Shown here: positions 1 to 12,513 of the stretch, piece after piece
Layout: each line of letters starts with the position of its first letter
Numbering within the stretch: the first letter of the stretch is position 1
NCBI GenBank assembly: GCA_035578155.1
Contig: JAPWDM010000001.1
Coordinates: 13,804,725-13,868,724, forward strand
Reading direction: 5' to 3'
Source: Brachynemurus nebulosus
Lineage: Eukaryota > Arthropoda > Insecta > Neuroptera > Myrmeleontidae
Length of the DNA: 64,000 nt
Program-made: the position numbers and the translations under genes
Notes under the pieces: model-generated
The model's database searches: none
Seen by the model: the letters and a program-made list of their open reading frames with translations, nothing else
Told to the model about the DNA's origin: nothing

Positions 1-540
1 CCAATAAACACTCAGTTTATGTTTTGTTCATTGTCGTTTTGAATATACATATTTGTTTGTACGTCCGAAGTAAACTCAAGAAGTACTGAACCGATTCTGA
101 AAATATTTTCACTATTAGAAAGCTAAACACAGAAAGATTAAGACTTATATAGGGTTCCTTGAACCCTAGGGGCCTAAAAAGGGCCTGAAGTGAACAATGC
201 AATTAATTTTGAAAATTTTTTCATTGTTTGATAGCTAGGCAGCCAGGATTAACACAGACCATGTTACTCGTATATGAAATTATGAGGTCTCCTGGATCCT
301 AAGAATCCAACCAAAAAAGGTCTAAAGTGAACACATTCAATCGATCTTGAAAGTTTTTTTCACTGTTACAAAGTTAAACTGTTCCAAATTGACATTGGCT
401 ATATTGAATGAGTTTCGCCATGATCTTGGGGATCCTAAAAACTAGAAAATTAACTACCAGATCGAATTTGATCGATTTTTTTCTTTTGAAAAGCTTAACA
501 ATTTTAGGCTGGCATAGACTATATTATACTAGGTTGCTCA
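1..540 (-). repeat. Degenerate tandem array, about 120-130 bp units
   Basis: A block of the form 'cgattttgaaaattttttcactgt' followed by 'agaaagctaaa' recurs near 89, 205, 341 and 464, with diverged spacers, giving units of roughly 118-135 bp. The same core is present in reverse orientation in the much better preserved array at 44990-46870, so this looks like an older, inverted relative. Nothing coding is visible. It may continue left of the window. Confidence 0.6.
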
Positions 541-664
541 GGATTCTGAAGAAATTTTTCCTCAGATACTACTGAATTATGAGAGAAGTTAACGTGAGCT
601 TAGAATTGTTTGCCGGCGTCTCAATAGACTCAAAAAGGATTTAAAATAAACAGCTAGATGGAAA

Positions 665-825
665 TTGGGTAGTGAGATCATACGGACCACTGAGTAGTAA
701 GGTCAGAGGGATTGTGAACTACTGAGTAGTCAGATCACAGTGATTATGGGCCACTAAGTACTAAGATCATAGCGATTATGAGCCACTGAGTAGTAAAGTC
801 ATAGTGATTAAGGGTCACTAAAATC
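665..825. repeat. 32-bp minisatellite, about 5 units
   Basis: Units of the type 'ctgagtagtaaagtcatag' plus 'tgattatgggcca' repeat every 32 bp, with clean unit starts at about 693, 725, 757 and 789 and a partial unit before them. Units differ at a few positions. The core resembles the 31-bp minisatellite at 21471-21822. Confidence 0.8.
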
Positions 826-1682
826 GCAAAATAAATTTTAATACTTTGTAATGTTTGAGTGGAATGGTCTTTTTCATTACGCTTGTTTTTTGGCTTTTAT
901 TCATATATTATTTCTATATTTATCCGTTATCAGCTATTGATTTCAACCCCTTTCTTTTGAAATGGGTGGAAATAGAACAAAAAATTACTTTCGGTGATAT
1001 CTCTATCTTAGGGTCGTTTAGTAGGCGAAGCCAATCACTGTAAATAACATTTGATACAGAATTTCGTAATATCTAATTTGAAAGCAATTGGATACATAAT
1101 TCAGATATTTTTACGTAGACGACACCGTGGGTCACAGCTAATAAAATATATATAATAACAGTTTTAAAATATAAATAATGTATATGTAGGAAATTATACA
1201 AAACGCCAAAATGAAAATAAAAAAAATTTGGGGACAGGTCTACCCACACTGTCAACTTCCCATTGGGTGTCCTCTGGGCCCCCGATAGAGTCTTTGCACC
1301 TTGCACCATACCGGGAGCTTCGTCTTCTGTACCTAAGGGTGGGGGCTCCACCCATATCAAACAAATGATAACATCATTTGTTCTCAAGATATGCGAGACA
1401 AAATGTATTTTGGCAAAAAACAAATTTTTTCAAGTTTCTTATTTATTTTTTTTTTAATTTTGTAATAAAATACTGGCGTTTTTAACATCAAGGAAGGTTC
1501 TTAGGTCATTATAATATAATAATGTTATGGTAAAAAATCCATATAATCTATGTTATCTTGACAAAGTTAATTCCGTTTCTTTGCCACAAAAAACAAACCG
1601 CTAGTCTGAATTTGCTGAAAACTTTATCCGGTCTTCATTTTTTGATTACGCATCTAATGAAATTAGTCCGGAGTTGATATCA
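826..1682. other. Unclassified repeat-derived DNA
   Basis: No supported gene. A locally GC-richer piece at about 1228-1360 inside AT-rich DNA looks like transposon debris. The phrase 'catttgttctcaagatatgcgagac' (about 1375-1400) returns at about 1685-1709 as 'catttgttctcgagatatgcgagac', so the segment is probably an older duplicate of the Helitron-like sequence next to it. Confidence 0.4.
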
Positions 1683-1882
1683 TCATTTGTTCTCGAGATA
1701 TGCGAGACGAAAAAAAATTCACGAACGAACGAACGAACTAACGAACGCATACACAGACATCACGCTAAAAACGATGGATTCGGATTCTAGTGACGCTGAA
1801 GCGATTCGTAAAGCGGACCCATTACAATAACCTCCTATGGAAAGTTAATAGACACCTGAGCGAAGCCAGGATGAGCTTCTAG
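1683..1882 (+). mobile_element. Helitron-like 3' end
   Basis: The segment ends with a small hairpin (CCTG, loop agcgaagc, CAGG), then about 8 nt, then CTAG followed by T at 1883. This is the textbook Helitron 3' terminus (hairpin, CTRR, insertion before T). A short run of 'acga' repeats lies upstream at about 1721-1748. The 5' TC end was not located, so the left limit is arbitrary. No Rep/helicase coding sequence is visible; this would be a non-autonomous copy. Confidence 0.5.
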
Positions 1883-2843
1883 TTGCGCAGGATTTTGGTT
1901 TGTGATGTCATACATTTTACAGTAATCGCACTTCAAAATAACCTTCATCGAATCATAATAATTCTGTGTTTAATTGAATTCTGTGTAACGTTAAATATTT
2001 GAACACTGTATAATTATTACTCAGTTAATTGGTTGTATCATATTTTTGTTTTCGTTGTAACAGAAAAAAAATCCACTCAACGGTAATTGTGTATGAAAGC
2101 ATACAATAAATTTTGAATCTAATTTTAAATTTAATATTTGACAAATGCAATGCCGCTGCTTGCTACCACCACTAACCAGTTCGATGGTAGTAAACGAAGT
2201 GTGTATGTATGATGTTTGAATATTGTACAATAATACTGTACACAGACATCCGTAAATATATATGTAGCTCCAGAGTACGATGTGTAGTATAATTCTCTGC
2301 TACTCTCCATGTAACAACTCACATGATGACAAGCTACTGTCAACGACAGCGAGCGCACTTCACTTTACCAGTTGCCCTCTTTATGTGCTGCCTATGATGC
2401 CACATCTGATCGTGACTGAAATATTGATACACGATGTCATTTATATTGTACATTGTATGTGTGCGGCGAAGGCGGCAGGGGTGTGGGGGGTGGCATTGGA
2501 TGATGGTTGTAGGGTTTGTTTGTCGGTTTGTATTGTATAATACTGACCAACTAATTCTAAATTCACTGTATATTATTAGATGGATATTGTAATACATTTA
2601 TACCGAATGAGTACTTGAATAATTATGGAAGTTTGAATGAAAATTTATCAACACTGGAGGCTTCATTTTTGCATTAATCAGTGGAAGATATGACTTGCTA
2701 TTGTTGGAATTTGTTAATAAGAAGAGGTAACAGTTTATGAATAAATTTCGTTTAGAGCGTCATCAGTAAGTGTCTAATATCATCTGTGTTAGATTTTCTT
2801 TTCTCTGCATTAAACCGCGCAAACACACTGACAAACGTTTTTA
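1883..2843. other. No recognised feature
   Basis: AT-rich DNA with only chance ORFs on both strands. A G-rich patch sits at about 2461-2525. No splice-framed coding sequence or clear element ends were seen. Confidence 0.5.
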
Positions 2844-3475
2844 GGAGGCTCACCAGTCCAGAGATCGAAAAAAATAGATTTTTTCACGATTTTTTTTTTT
2901 AGATAAATTGAACAATGAAAACAAATAACAAATGATGCCAGTTCTTTTATTAACTATTCAAGATTACAAAAATATTTTTTTTTCTTTGTATCAATATATA
3001 CTTAAGTATACATTATATAGTTAAGTATCTAAAAACAAGGTGCTTCCACTTGTGACAAGATTTTGAAGCTCATAAGAATCTGAAAGAAAAAATTAAAAAA
3101 AATTCTTAACCTATATGAGTATGGTTATTGGCGAAACCAAAATTAGCAATTTTGCATGTATAGAAACAAAATGGCGGCCGTTTTAAAAAAATTTCTGAAA
3201 TTTTACCATTTTTCTGAGATTAAAATGGTCATAAAATGGACATATTTTATCCAGAAAATCTGGCTGTGGTTTAGCCAATAGCGAAATGTGTTGTAAATAT
3301 TCTTTCCAAATTTGAGCTAATTTAGATGAATAGATTTAGAGAAATCTTGTTACAGGTGTCGAAAAAAGGCATTTCGAAAAAAATGCTCTTAAAGGGATTT
3401 CTGATAAGTCTAGCTATAAGGAAATGCAAAAACAAAAACATCGATTTTTTCAAATTTCTGGAATGGTGAGCCCCC
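2844..3475. mobile_element. piggyBac-like MITE (GGGGGCTCACC TIR)
   Basis: The left end reads ttta-GGAGGCTCACCAGTCCAGA. The right end, read in reverse complement, is ttaa-GGGGGCTCACCATTCCAGA. The flanking tetramers TTTA (2840-2843) and TTAA (3476-3479) fit a mutated TTAA target duplication, the hallmark of piggyBac elements. The interior of about 630 bp is AT-rich without an ORF, so this is a non-autonomous deletion derivative or MITE. Confidence 0.65.
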
Positions 3476-3479
3476 TTAA

Positions 3480-3954
3480 TTATTTGATGTCTACCACCAT
3501 ATTTAGAGGCTTGTAGATATAAGAAATTTAAATTTTTTCGTAGTGCATTTGTGCGGTTTAATATTACACATACATGATAATTTTTACCATCACGGATCGA
3601 AAACGGTTCAAGTACTGATAAAATGATAAGCATAAAATATTCATCAAAATTAATCATCTGCTGAAGATTTTAATTGTTGAAATATTAAACTGTTCAAATT
3701 TTAACAATGTGTTAAAGATTCCACAATTTACAATAAACGTTACCTATTTTAATAGTTCATTTTGATTGGAGAATCCAAATTTAAAAAATTTCTTTTTAAT
3801 TGCTAAAAATATCATTTCTATAATGAAATTCTAGGAAAAAATGATCATGTTAGCATCATAGCTAACATACAAATAGAATAACCGCTTTTGAATGGGATTC
3901 ACTTGTGTATTTGTCGTGGCAAAATGATGTGTAATTTATGACCATGAGCACACG
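3480..3954. other. No recognised feature
   Basis: AT-rich spacer. Only chance ORFs; no repeat structure noticed. Confidence 0.5.
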
Positions 3955-4810
3955 GGGGACAAAAATGCAACCTTTGTCAGAAACAATTAATTATTAATAA
4001 CGTTAATATGATGGCAACACTATAGTACTTTAAGTTCCCAAAATTTCAATAAAAGTTTGTTTTTAGTTTTTTAGAAATAGTGTAATTTTCAATGTTTTGT
4101 CGTAAGTATAAGCTAATAGTGTATTTTATAGTGGTGTTTTGATTAAATTTTCACGGCAAGTATTTAGAATTATTGTAATCCTAATTGAATCCTTAACGGG
4201 AATAGAATTTATTATAAATTTACAGATTTTGAAAAATCTTAAGAAATTTTGTATTTTAGGTAATAAATAATAAAAATAAGTACATTTTTGTACCTTTAAA
4301 ATTATTTTAAAGTTCCTATTTTATGTCCTATAGGGTCAGTTTTTAGGATTTCATTTAAAAATACTACTTTTTTGCAATTCAAAATGATGGTAGTGTCAGT
4401 CACGTTTTGATCTGTAGTGTCAGTCACGAATTACTTTTCGAATAACTACTTTTCTAAAAAAGTAAAGTCGTTCATTTTATCATTTTCCAATAATCTGTTT
4501 CATATACTTCGGTTAAATATACAATTTAAAATTATAACGTCTGTACAGAGGAAGATTTTCGAAGTTTAAAAACACTCTCGAAAGCGACTTCCTTTTGCAT
4601 GTAGTGTCAGTCACATTTACATTTTATTAAATAAATCATATTTCACAACTTTATTTGTGTACACTTTTTATTACGGAGTCATAATTGGGGTATTAACTAT
4701 AAAACCATGCTAAAATTGAAACTGTAAACATAGTGATATTCGTAATATAAGGCAAAATAAAACGTAAATTGTGTCAAATGTAGAGTCCGTCACATATGGA
4801 ATTGCCCTCC
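3955..4810. mobile_element. Iterated-motif element, copy A (GTGTCAGTCAC family)
   Basis: A shorter relative of the element at 18381-19802. Both share the stretch with 'ctatagtacttt', 'ataagctaa.agtg' and 'attttcacg..aagta', and the right end 'atatggaattgccc'. The motif tagtgtcagtcac occurs at about 4389, 4417 and 4602, with a decayed form near 4784. The right end is clear near 4808; the left end (around 'gggggac') is uncertain. No coding capacity is seen. Confidence 0.6.
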
Positions 4811-5713
4811 GGATCTAATTTTTGAATACAACAAAGAAAAACCCCGTGGCATACCAACATCATCAAAGGCGGGCAAGCACCAAAGTGACTCCATACTCTG
4901 GTGACTTCATCAGAGAAAGTCTTACGGTCCACGGAACACATTTCACATTGATTCCGTAGTACTGTAAGTAAAACATCAAGCTTAGGGTATTTAAACATCA
5001 CCTTAAATCACTCTACCCCCAATGATTACGGTACACAGTTAAGACACCGAAACCGGTCGGAAGAAAAATTTATTATTGATTTCGTAAAGAAATTGTCAAA
5101 TTGTAAATCTGAGTGGTGTAAGTGTATTTTTGATAATAAACATTCATTTGTTAGATCATTTTAAAAAGATTTAAAATCAACAACACAATGTTTAGATCAT
5201 TCTCTCTCTATATCCGTTATTTCTTCAAAAGTATGGATGGTATAGTAAGTACATCTATAGAATGTATTGTGCTTGGAGTATTTTCATTTCTATAGTGTTA
5301 TCTATGTTCAATAACCATAAAACTGATATTAGTTTGAAGTTGATTAAATTAAATCACCCGATTGAATTGTGGTGGCTGACTGTACTAGTAATCCTAATTG
5401 GACTGTCATAAACTGGATTATGGTAATTTCTTTGATTTTAATATGCCGAGCAAATTAAACAATAACAATAACTGAAACGATTGTATTGTGCGCAGTATCG
5501 GTGCATGTCAAATGTGCATTTTTAACGTGTGTTATAAATATAGCGTTTTCGAAATTTAATTTTGATTTTCGTATAATTGTTGAAGAATTTTCATTTTTAC
5601 ATCTATAGGAAACGTCAAATAATTAAGCTAGGTAATGGCTATTATTTTTATTATTTTTGTTGTTAAGGTATGTACTGTAAGATTGCGGTTGTATACTGGA
5701 TTAGTCGTATCTA
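4811..5713. other. No recognised feature
   Basis: AT-rich DNA with chance ORFs only. Confidence 0.5.
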
Positions 5714-6549
5714 CACAGAGAGAAAATTCATCTAAAAATTACTGTGCTCAGCACTACAATCGACGTGTGAAAGGCGTACATATTCAATTTTGTACGGTAA
5801 AAATATAAAAATTATAATTAATCATAGAAAATTTAAAGGATAGAATGTTCTTTCCGTAATATTAGCTCCGTAAAATTGGTAAAACAGCACAGTAAAAAGT
5901 TCCATTGCCGACAGAAAAATATTTTTTAATTGTTTTTCTTACAAAAATTGCCATGCTGTCTTAAAATAGAAGAAAATAGAAAAGAAGGAAAGAAGCTAAT
6001 AGTAGAAAGAAAGAAAGAGAAGGTATCAACGCTGTCACATAGCGAGGCAAGCTGCAGAAGGTATCAACACAATCATATATGAAGGTCACACAGCCAGACT
6101 GGTGGTGTTGCAAGTAGTTGGTCACTGCTGGTGTAGTGTTGTGTATTGTCGAAGCAGTGTTCATTAGAATGTCTTACAGGACGGATGGTCATCGTTTAAT
6201 TCATCATTTTGTTACTTCACTATCTTCAGTATTAGAATATATTGTTGCCAATCATTTTTGTATGCATCATAAAGAATCGAACGTCGGAAAAGATCGGGCA
6301 TCTTCGAAGTTTTTACAGGTACAGTCCAAGCAACATAAGGTTGCGGGTCAGATGCGCAAATGAAAGAGTACGACAAGAATTAAACTATAACATATATGCA
6401 TAAGAGTGTGATAGAAGTTGTGTTAGCACATTAAATTTTACTATGCTATATTTTTTACTTTGGTCGTCGATCGCGCACGCATTATAAGAGAGCATGGTAA
6501 TTTTTCTTAAAATTTTATCTACAAAAATTATATGATTTTTCTCTCCGTG
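5714..6549. mobile_element. TA-flanked TIR element (CACAGAGAGAAAA)
   Basis: The left end is TA-CACAGAGAGAAAATTCAT; the right end, reverse complemented, is TA-CACGGAGAGAAAAATCAT. TA sits directly outside both ends (5712-5713 and 6550-6551), as in Tc1/mariner-type insertions. The interior of about 0.8 kb has no recognisable transposase. It contains a purine-rich gaaag tract (about 5970-6020). Confidence 0.65.
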
Positions 6550-7380
6550 TAGTGATTCCCAACGAATTCATACGAACTCGATTGATTAAACAATGATAAA
6601 GTAAATGTGGTTATGTTGCTTATGTTCGTATGAATTCCTATGAATTTTGCATCGGAACTAAATGTTTCGTTTTCATGTGAATTTGTACAAAACAAAAAAT
6701 AAATCGAAACTGAATTAAAGAAATTTCAAGCTTTTTTTATACATTAAGGAAGGGTATCGTTAGTATGGGTTTCACACAAAACATTATAGAAGTAGTCTAC
6801 ATATAAAAACCTGTCGTTTGTAAGGTGCAATGTTTTATCAATTTACACCGCTCCTGATTTAGTCTGTTACTATTCGTCATGGGGTTCACGTCGTAACTTG
6901 TATCATTATTTTTTTAATCAATTCATGAAATTTTAGACAGAAAAAAATAGACAGTGTGTCGTATTTAAGTATAAAAATTCTACTGAACAAAAAAATTCTC
7001 AAAATAAATAAATCTTTGACAATCTTGAATATTCGGTTGCACTATTTGGTCTCTTTGGTCAGTCTAGAGGTGAGGTCGATTTTTCGTTTTCTTTGTTGGT
7101 TGACGAATAGAATATTTTAGAACATTTGTCGTATTGGGCTGTTTCTTTTTGGTTAGCAATTTAATAGTGAGATTGATTTTTCAATATTTTTTCCGGTTGA
7201 CGAATAGAATAGATCAAACTAATTGTGAAATTGGTTTTTCGATATTTTTGGAAATCGACAAATAGAATGTTCTAGAACGTTTACTAAATTCATGTATGCG
7301 TATGCCAGCGTGTGTAAATCCAAATTTTCTGTACAAGTGAGTATGTCTGCACACGTATGTTGTACGAATTCATTCCAGTG
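6550..7380. repeat. Possible decayed TIR element with three tandem sub-repeats
   Basis: Variants of gaattcrtacraac occur near both ends (about 6563, 6628 inverted, 7363 inverted), suggesting another element with iterated terminal motifs. Inside, three diverged copies of a block ending in 'ttgacgaatagaat' lie at about 7070-7125, 7170-7210 and 7225-7275. The ends are not clean enough to define. Confidence 0.3.
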
Positions 7381-8754
7381 TAACCACAGCCTTAGAGATG
7401 ATTGAAGAGATGAAGAAACACCCGAAATCCATCACAATGGACAGTAATCGATCTTAGGAAGATATATCTAACCGGAAGCTTACGGATACTAAGTAGCTTA
7501 ATGGGTAGAGTCAGAACATCAGGTTGAACTAATAAATTATTATCTCTAGATTACAGTTAATTAGTAGACTAGTTTCGATTATTGAATTGACTATTAAGTG
7601 AAGCCCTGGGCTTCACTTATAACCATACAAATGCCCAATGTATTAATAATCAGGCGTTATGCTGGTCACCCACCACAAGCAAAGATTAAAAATAGTAGGG
7701 TGAAGTGGGACAACTGCAGAATCACTTTTATAAAGTTGAAATTGAAACACAAATATTTTGTCCTGTTGTTATCAACAGAAAGTAGTGTCGGTACGAATGG
7801 ATTGTACACTTGCTAATATTTAATTCGTATTGACCTTAACACCAATTTTCCTTATAAATTTTCTGCCACCTTCTTTTCATTTCCTTTTTGTTTTCTGCTT
7901 ACGTCAAAAGTGTGTGTGTTCCTTAAATGTGACTTTATGAGGATTGATTGAAATACTGAAATTTTACCTTTAAATACTGCGATATCTTCATAGAAATATG
8001 GGTATTAGATTTACGTAAATTATTGCAATATTAACCAAACAAATTTCGCTACTTACATTAAAAAAAAAAAAAAAAACTGCGGTTAATGTACTTACTCCGT
8101 TTACGCACTCATCCTATTATATTTTACCCTAATAAATTTTTGAAAATTTAAGAAAGTTGGAGTGCTACAAAAAAAAAGTGATGAAAACCTGTTGAAATCA
8201 ACAAAATTGGACAGAATTTAAATAAAAAAAAGTACCTAGGGAAAATAGGGAATTTTTGGTATGCTCCAATGAAAAATGATTGTAAAGATAAAAAATATTC
8301 TTTATATTCCGTCAGAGGACTAAAATGGATAGTGGTCAAGATAATTTTTGGGAGACACTCTTTAATTTTCTCTTTGAAATTTGTGCCTTAACAATTTAGT
8401 GACGAGCAATAAAAACGAATTCTTTTGTGAAGCCCTTTTTCCCGATTTTTCGAAAAAACCCTCCTGAAAATTAAATGATAAACAAAAAAAAAAAAGAACA
8501 ACTCAACAATTCTAATACTGTCCAACCCTTAATTAAGTTCTGCCAGCTTTTTTACACATTCGAAGCCCCACTGTGAGGCTCTCAAAGGCGCGGGGCTATA
8601 GCCGGTAGCCTACTTCGCCCACCCTTTGCGCCGTCTCTATATTCAGTTTGTGTACTTTTATTTAATTAGTCTCATGGCATTTGTATACAATGATTTTAAA
8701 ATGTTTATAAAAATTATTATTTTTGTTAATGATAATTTTGGTATAATTTATAAA
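7381..8754. other. No gene; short hairpin and hAT-like fragment
   Basis: A near-perfect short palindrome, taagtgaagccc tgggcttcactta, lies at 7595-7619. A weak tRNA-like A-box (tagcttaatgggtagag) is at about 7495. The segment at about 8398-8640 contains 'gtgacgagcaa', also seen in the hAT MITEs of this window, and a GC-richer patch with 'gccggtagcc'; it is probably a decayed relative. No protein-coding sequence is supported. Confidence 0.4.
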
Positions 8755-9256
8755 GGGCATAGCCAGGTAAGATCTGGAAAACGGCCCTTGACGTAAAATT
8801 GATTGTTTTTATAGAAAATAATAATTCTTAGCCTCAGATACATTCCCGCCAAATTTCAATCCTCCGAGGCTAATAGTTTATGAATACACAAACAGACAAA
8901 ACTTACTGAGCCGACGAAATTACTGAGCCGATTTATTTGAGTTTAATATATATTGTGTACCCACCTTAGGCAAAGTAATAAAAAAAATTAACGTTATATC
9001 CCTTTATTATACTAATTTTTTTTAAATTTTTTAATTTTTTGTAAATTTTTTTTTGCCACTTACGCGTTAGCGACACCCACCATTTTTTGTTCAATAATAT
9101 GTCTCTTAGTACTCTATAACATATATTTTTATGGAAAAATTTCAGTTGGTAGAACATAGTAATATTTCAATACAAATGCATACCATGTTAGGTACTACAT
9201 ATATTACTTATGTATAAAAAGGGCTATAAAGTAAAATATCTACCCTATTTCTAAAA

Positions 9257-9615
9257 TAATACAATTACATACGTTCGTAACTACGATAAACTAGTTTAAG
9301 TTTACAAAAGTCCAACATTATCTGCTGTTTGACTTTTTTTATCAATAAAACAAAATAGATATTGATTTCTCTTTTGCTAGAGTTTTTTCCTTTGTAAGAC
9401 GTTAAGTGAAACTTTGTTAGCTCATACACCACGTCTTACGACGTAAAAAATTTCATACAAGGTTTATTAGCTGTCAAAATAGTATACCAGTTGGTCATTT
9501 CGTTATAATTTCCCATGACCCGTCATCGTGTTAACAAAAGAAGACAAACAGCAAATAAAGCTAGACGTTTGTCTAAGCTTGCTTGTCGTAGTTATGAACG
9601 TATGTAATTTTATTA
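9257..9615. mobile_element. Palindromic MITE nested in the long-TIR element
   Basis: The left tip TAATACAATTACATACGTTC is mirrored by the right tip, which in reverse complement reads TAATAAAATTACATACGTTC, followed by 'ataactacgacaag'. Inner parts also match (tgctgtttgwctt). The element is about 360 bp. It sits exactly at the inner edge of the left long arm. Confidence 0.6.
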
Positions 9616-9843
9616 CAGAAAAAATCCACTTTCTGCACCCCCTTAAGAAGTGCAACAAAAACATCAAGTGAGAGGGGCGAGTTTCTTCAAGTTAGTTATA
9701 TGTACCTACATGTAACTTACCTACATATTTTATAACTACAACAGGTTTTAGCTGGACTGTTGTTATTACTACATATTATTGAAGTTTTTTGTTCCAATTT
9801 ATTAAGTTAATGTTTATTATTATTAAAACAACATAATATTTAA

Positions 9844-10548
9844 GAAGGGGGGGGGATCCTCCAGAACTTTCAAATTTTTCATTAACTTTTTTGCTTTAAA
9901 AGTTCATTTGAATCTTAAAGAATATACTTCCAATGTTTTAAGCCCAATAGAAAGATTATCTTAGATAACTAGAAACTGCTTTTTATTCTACTTTTCAAGA
10001 ACGAAAACTTTTTAATCGCGTTTTTCTCAAGACTGGTTTTTTTCCGCGCCGTGGGACATAACTTAAAAAATTATTAAGATATTAACTTGAGATTTTGTAC
10101 AGATATTTTTAAGATATTGGCCTTTGCACATACCTAAAATTTTGCATAAATTGTTACTATAAACATTATTTATAACAATTTGTTTATATAGAAAAACAGT
10201 AAAATTTTTTTCTTTTTAAGTTTAGTGTGAAAAAATAATTTTTTTCATCAGAAATAGGTATATGCAAAGCGTAGTGACTTATTTTAATAAAATTTTTTTG
10301 CCCGATTGAATTCAGCTGATTACAAGAGACTGGGCATTCCACGGCGGAAATCGAAAGAGTCAACTTTAAACAGCTGTAGCGCCGCAATTTTTTTATGTTT
10401 TTGCATAAAAATTTATTTATTTATTTAGTACATGAGTGAATACATCACAACATGTACTATATTACGTAACTTCATTTGATACAATAAATGTATCCAGTTA
10501 ATCAAAAAAAATTATTAAAAAACCTATTGTCTGGAGTATCCTGCCCCC
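9844..10548. mobile_element. piggyBac-like MITE nested in the long-TIR element
   Basis: TTAA lies at 9840-9843 and 10549-10552. Terminal sequences are related: the left has a G-run then GATCCTCCAGAAC, and the right in reverse complement is GGGGGCAGGATACTCCAGAC. A TTAA duplication with G-rich TIRs points to piggyBac ancestry. Length is about 705 bp with no meaningful ORF. Confidence 0.6.
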
Positions 10549-11348
10549 TTAAGACGTATTATTATTTTAATTTATTTAAATAAGGTTTCTAAAACTTATA
10601 ATTTTTGTTGAGTTATAGATGTAATTTTAATTAGTAAGTATGCTCAGATAATTTTATTGATTTCATTCAGATATTCTGATTCATGGTAAAATTAGCCTTG
10701 AAAATTTTTATCTAATAAGTTAAAACATATTTTTTATAACAAGCCAAAATATATATACTTTAGACGGTTAGAGGAACTCCAAGAACTGCAACTAAGGGGG
10801 GAAGAGAACATTTTATTGGACTCCTTAAAGTTCTACTGTGTTTTAGAAATAAGGCAGATGCTTTACTTTATGGTCCTTTTTATATATAAGTAATATATGT
10901 AGTACCGAACATGGCAAGCATTTGTATTGAAATATTACTATGTTCTACCAACTAAAATTTTTCCGTAAAAATATATGTCATAGAGTACTAAGAGTCATAT
11001 TATTGAACAAAAATGGTGGGTTTCGCTAACGCGTAAGTGCCAAAAAAAATTTACTTAAATTTAAAAATTTAAAAAAAAAATTAGTATAATAAAGGGATAT
11101 AACGTTAATTATATTTTATTACTTTGCCTAAGGTGGGTATACAATATATTTATAACCTCAAATAAATCGGCTCAGTAATTTCGTTAAAAAAAAATTTTTT
11201 TTGAAAATTTTTGTTTGTTTGTGTATTTATAAACTATTAGCCTCTGAAATTTGGCAGGAATGTATCTGGGGTTAAGAAGTATTATTTCCTATAAAAACAA
11301 TCAATTTTGCGTCAAGGGCCGTTTTCCCTATCTTACCCGGCTATGCCC

Positions 11349-12513
11349 TTATGTTTGGTGATAAAAATGTCACAGATAAAGTTTGCTTTGACAATATAGG
11401 TACAAAATAAACGACGCATAATTTATATTATTACTAATAATGTAATGTTACATAATGTAGTTACAAATAATTAGTCTCAATATTCAAGGTTAAAATTCCA
11501 TCTTGTTTACACTGCTCCTTTTATTCTTATTATGTGAAAAAGTGATTTGGTTTTTTGGTATAAAATTATGTGAGCTAATGTTAATTAGTGGATTTGTCGA
11601 AAGTTTCTAGACAATTAGATAGAAATTAATTAAAATGCAAAACAATCTCTACGGTATAATGTTATCAACAGATTGCGTAATGTTATCAAAAGATTGTTGC
11701 CGCCCTTCCCCTGCAAAAAGCAAGTGACGAGCGAAAAAAAACTCAAATTCAACATTTTGACGCCCCTAAAACCTGTAGTAGGGGCACGTGCCTCCGCTCT
11801 CCTCTTATAGATCCGGCTCTGTAAGTATTAATAGATTTTAACTTTATGGTATTCCATTTTGTAAAAACTGTATTGTGTTTTATTGACAAAACGTTAAAAA
11901 TAAATATTTTCTTGTCAACTCTACATTTAAAAATAACAAATGATGACACAAATAGGTGGTCAAATTAGAAGTTTATCAAGTAAAACGGGTATGTATACTG
12001 CTAATTGCCGATACAAAATCTCGTAACCAGCACATAATTTGTATAATATCCACTGCTATCGCCAATAATGTGTGTGATAGGGGTGCTACTTAACGATTAT
12101 TTATATATTGACTATTAACTACAAATTACACTGCATTATATACCCGACGCCTCCACCATTCTCATTCAAGTATTTTGTTTTTGTTTTTTTTTTTTCTTTT
12201 AAATCGATCATCTACAAGTACCGTCAATTTTTCTCTTCGGTATTATAGTACTGTTTCAGAAAATTACCATATGAACTTTAACTGTTATATTGGAACAAAT
12301 AACATAATTTTCACATAAGAATTCCATTATATTTATTTTAAAAACTGTTTATAATATCTTATAAATTTTTTTGTGTGCGTCTTTTTATTTTGAATCACTG
12401 GTGTATAAACGAAAGAAAGTTGTATGAAAATCCTGTGAAAAACTAATTTTTCGGTGGTTGAGGTTCTATTTCTTTACGATATGTAGAGGTACTTTGTATC
12501 TTGTTGTTAGTTA
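11349..12513. other. No gene; hAT-like end at about 11690-11821
   Basis: Mostly featureless AT-rich DNA. The piece around 11690-11821 ends in 'gatccggctctg' and contains 'gtgacgagcgaaaa', matching the end and interior phrase of the hAT-type MITEs at 31793-32028 and 40802-40952. It is probably a fragment of the same group. Confidence 0.4.

Larger units (their letters stand above)
8755..11348. mobile_element. Long-TIR DNA element, about 2.6 kb, arms about 500 bp
   Basis: The left arm 8755-9256 matches the right arm 10841-11348 in inverted orientation over its whole length, including GGGCATAGCCRGGTAAGAT at both tips, the phrase 'cttacgcgttagcg', and 'tggtagaacatagtaatatt'. Arms differ by scattered substitutions and small indels. 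The middle has no transposase; instead it holds two younger insertions (9257-9615 and 9844-10548). TTAT adjoining the tips could be a 4-bp target duplication, but this is uncertain. The superfamily is not identified. Confidence 0.75.

Noticed and set aside
2131..2597. Overlapping ORFs on both strands near a G-rich patch
   Set aside because: No protein similarity recognised and opposite-strand frames are equally open.
7490..7585. tRNA-like A-box (tagcttaatgggtagag)
   Set aside because: The B-box candidate is poor and no acceptor-stem pairing was seen; possibly a decayed SINE, but not supportable.
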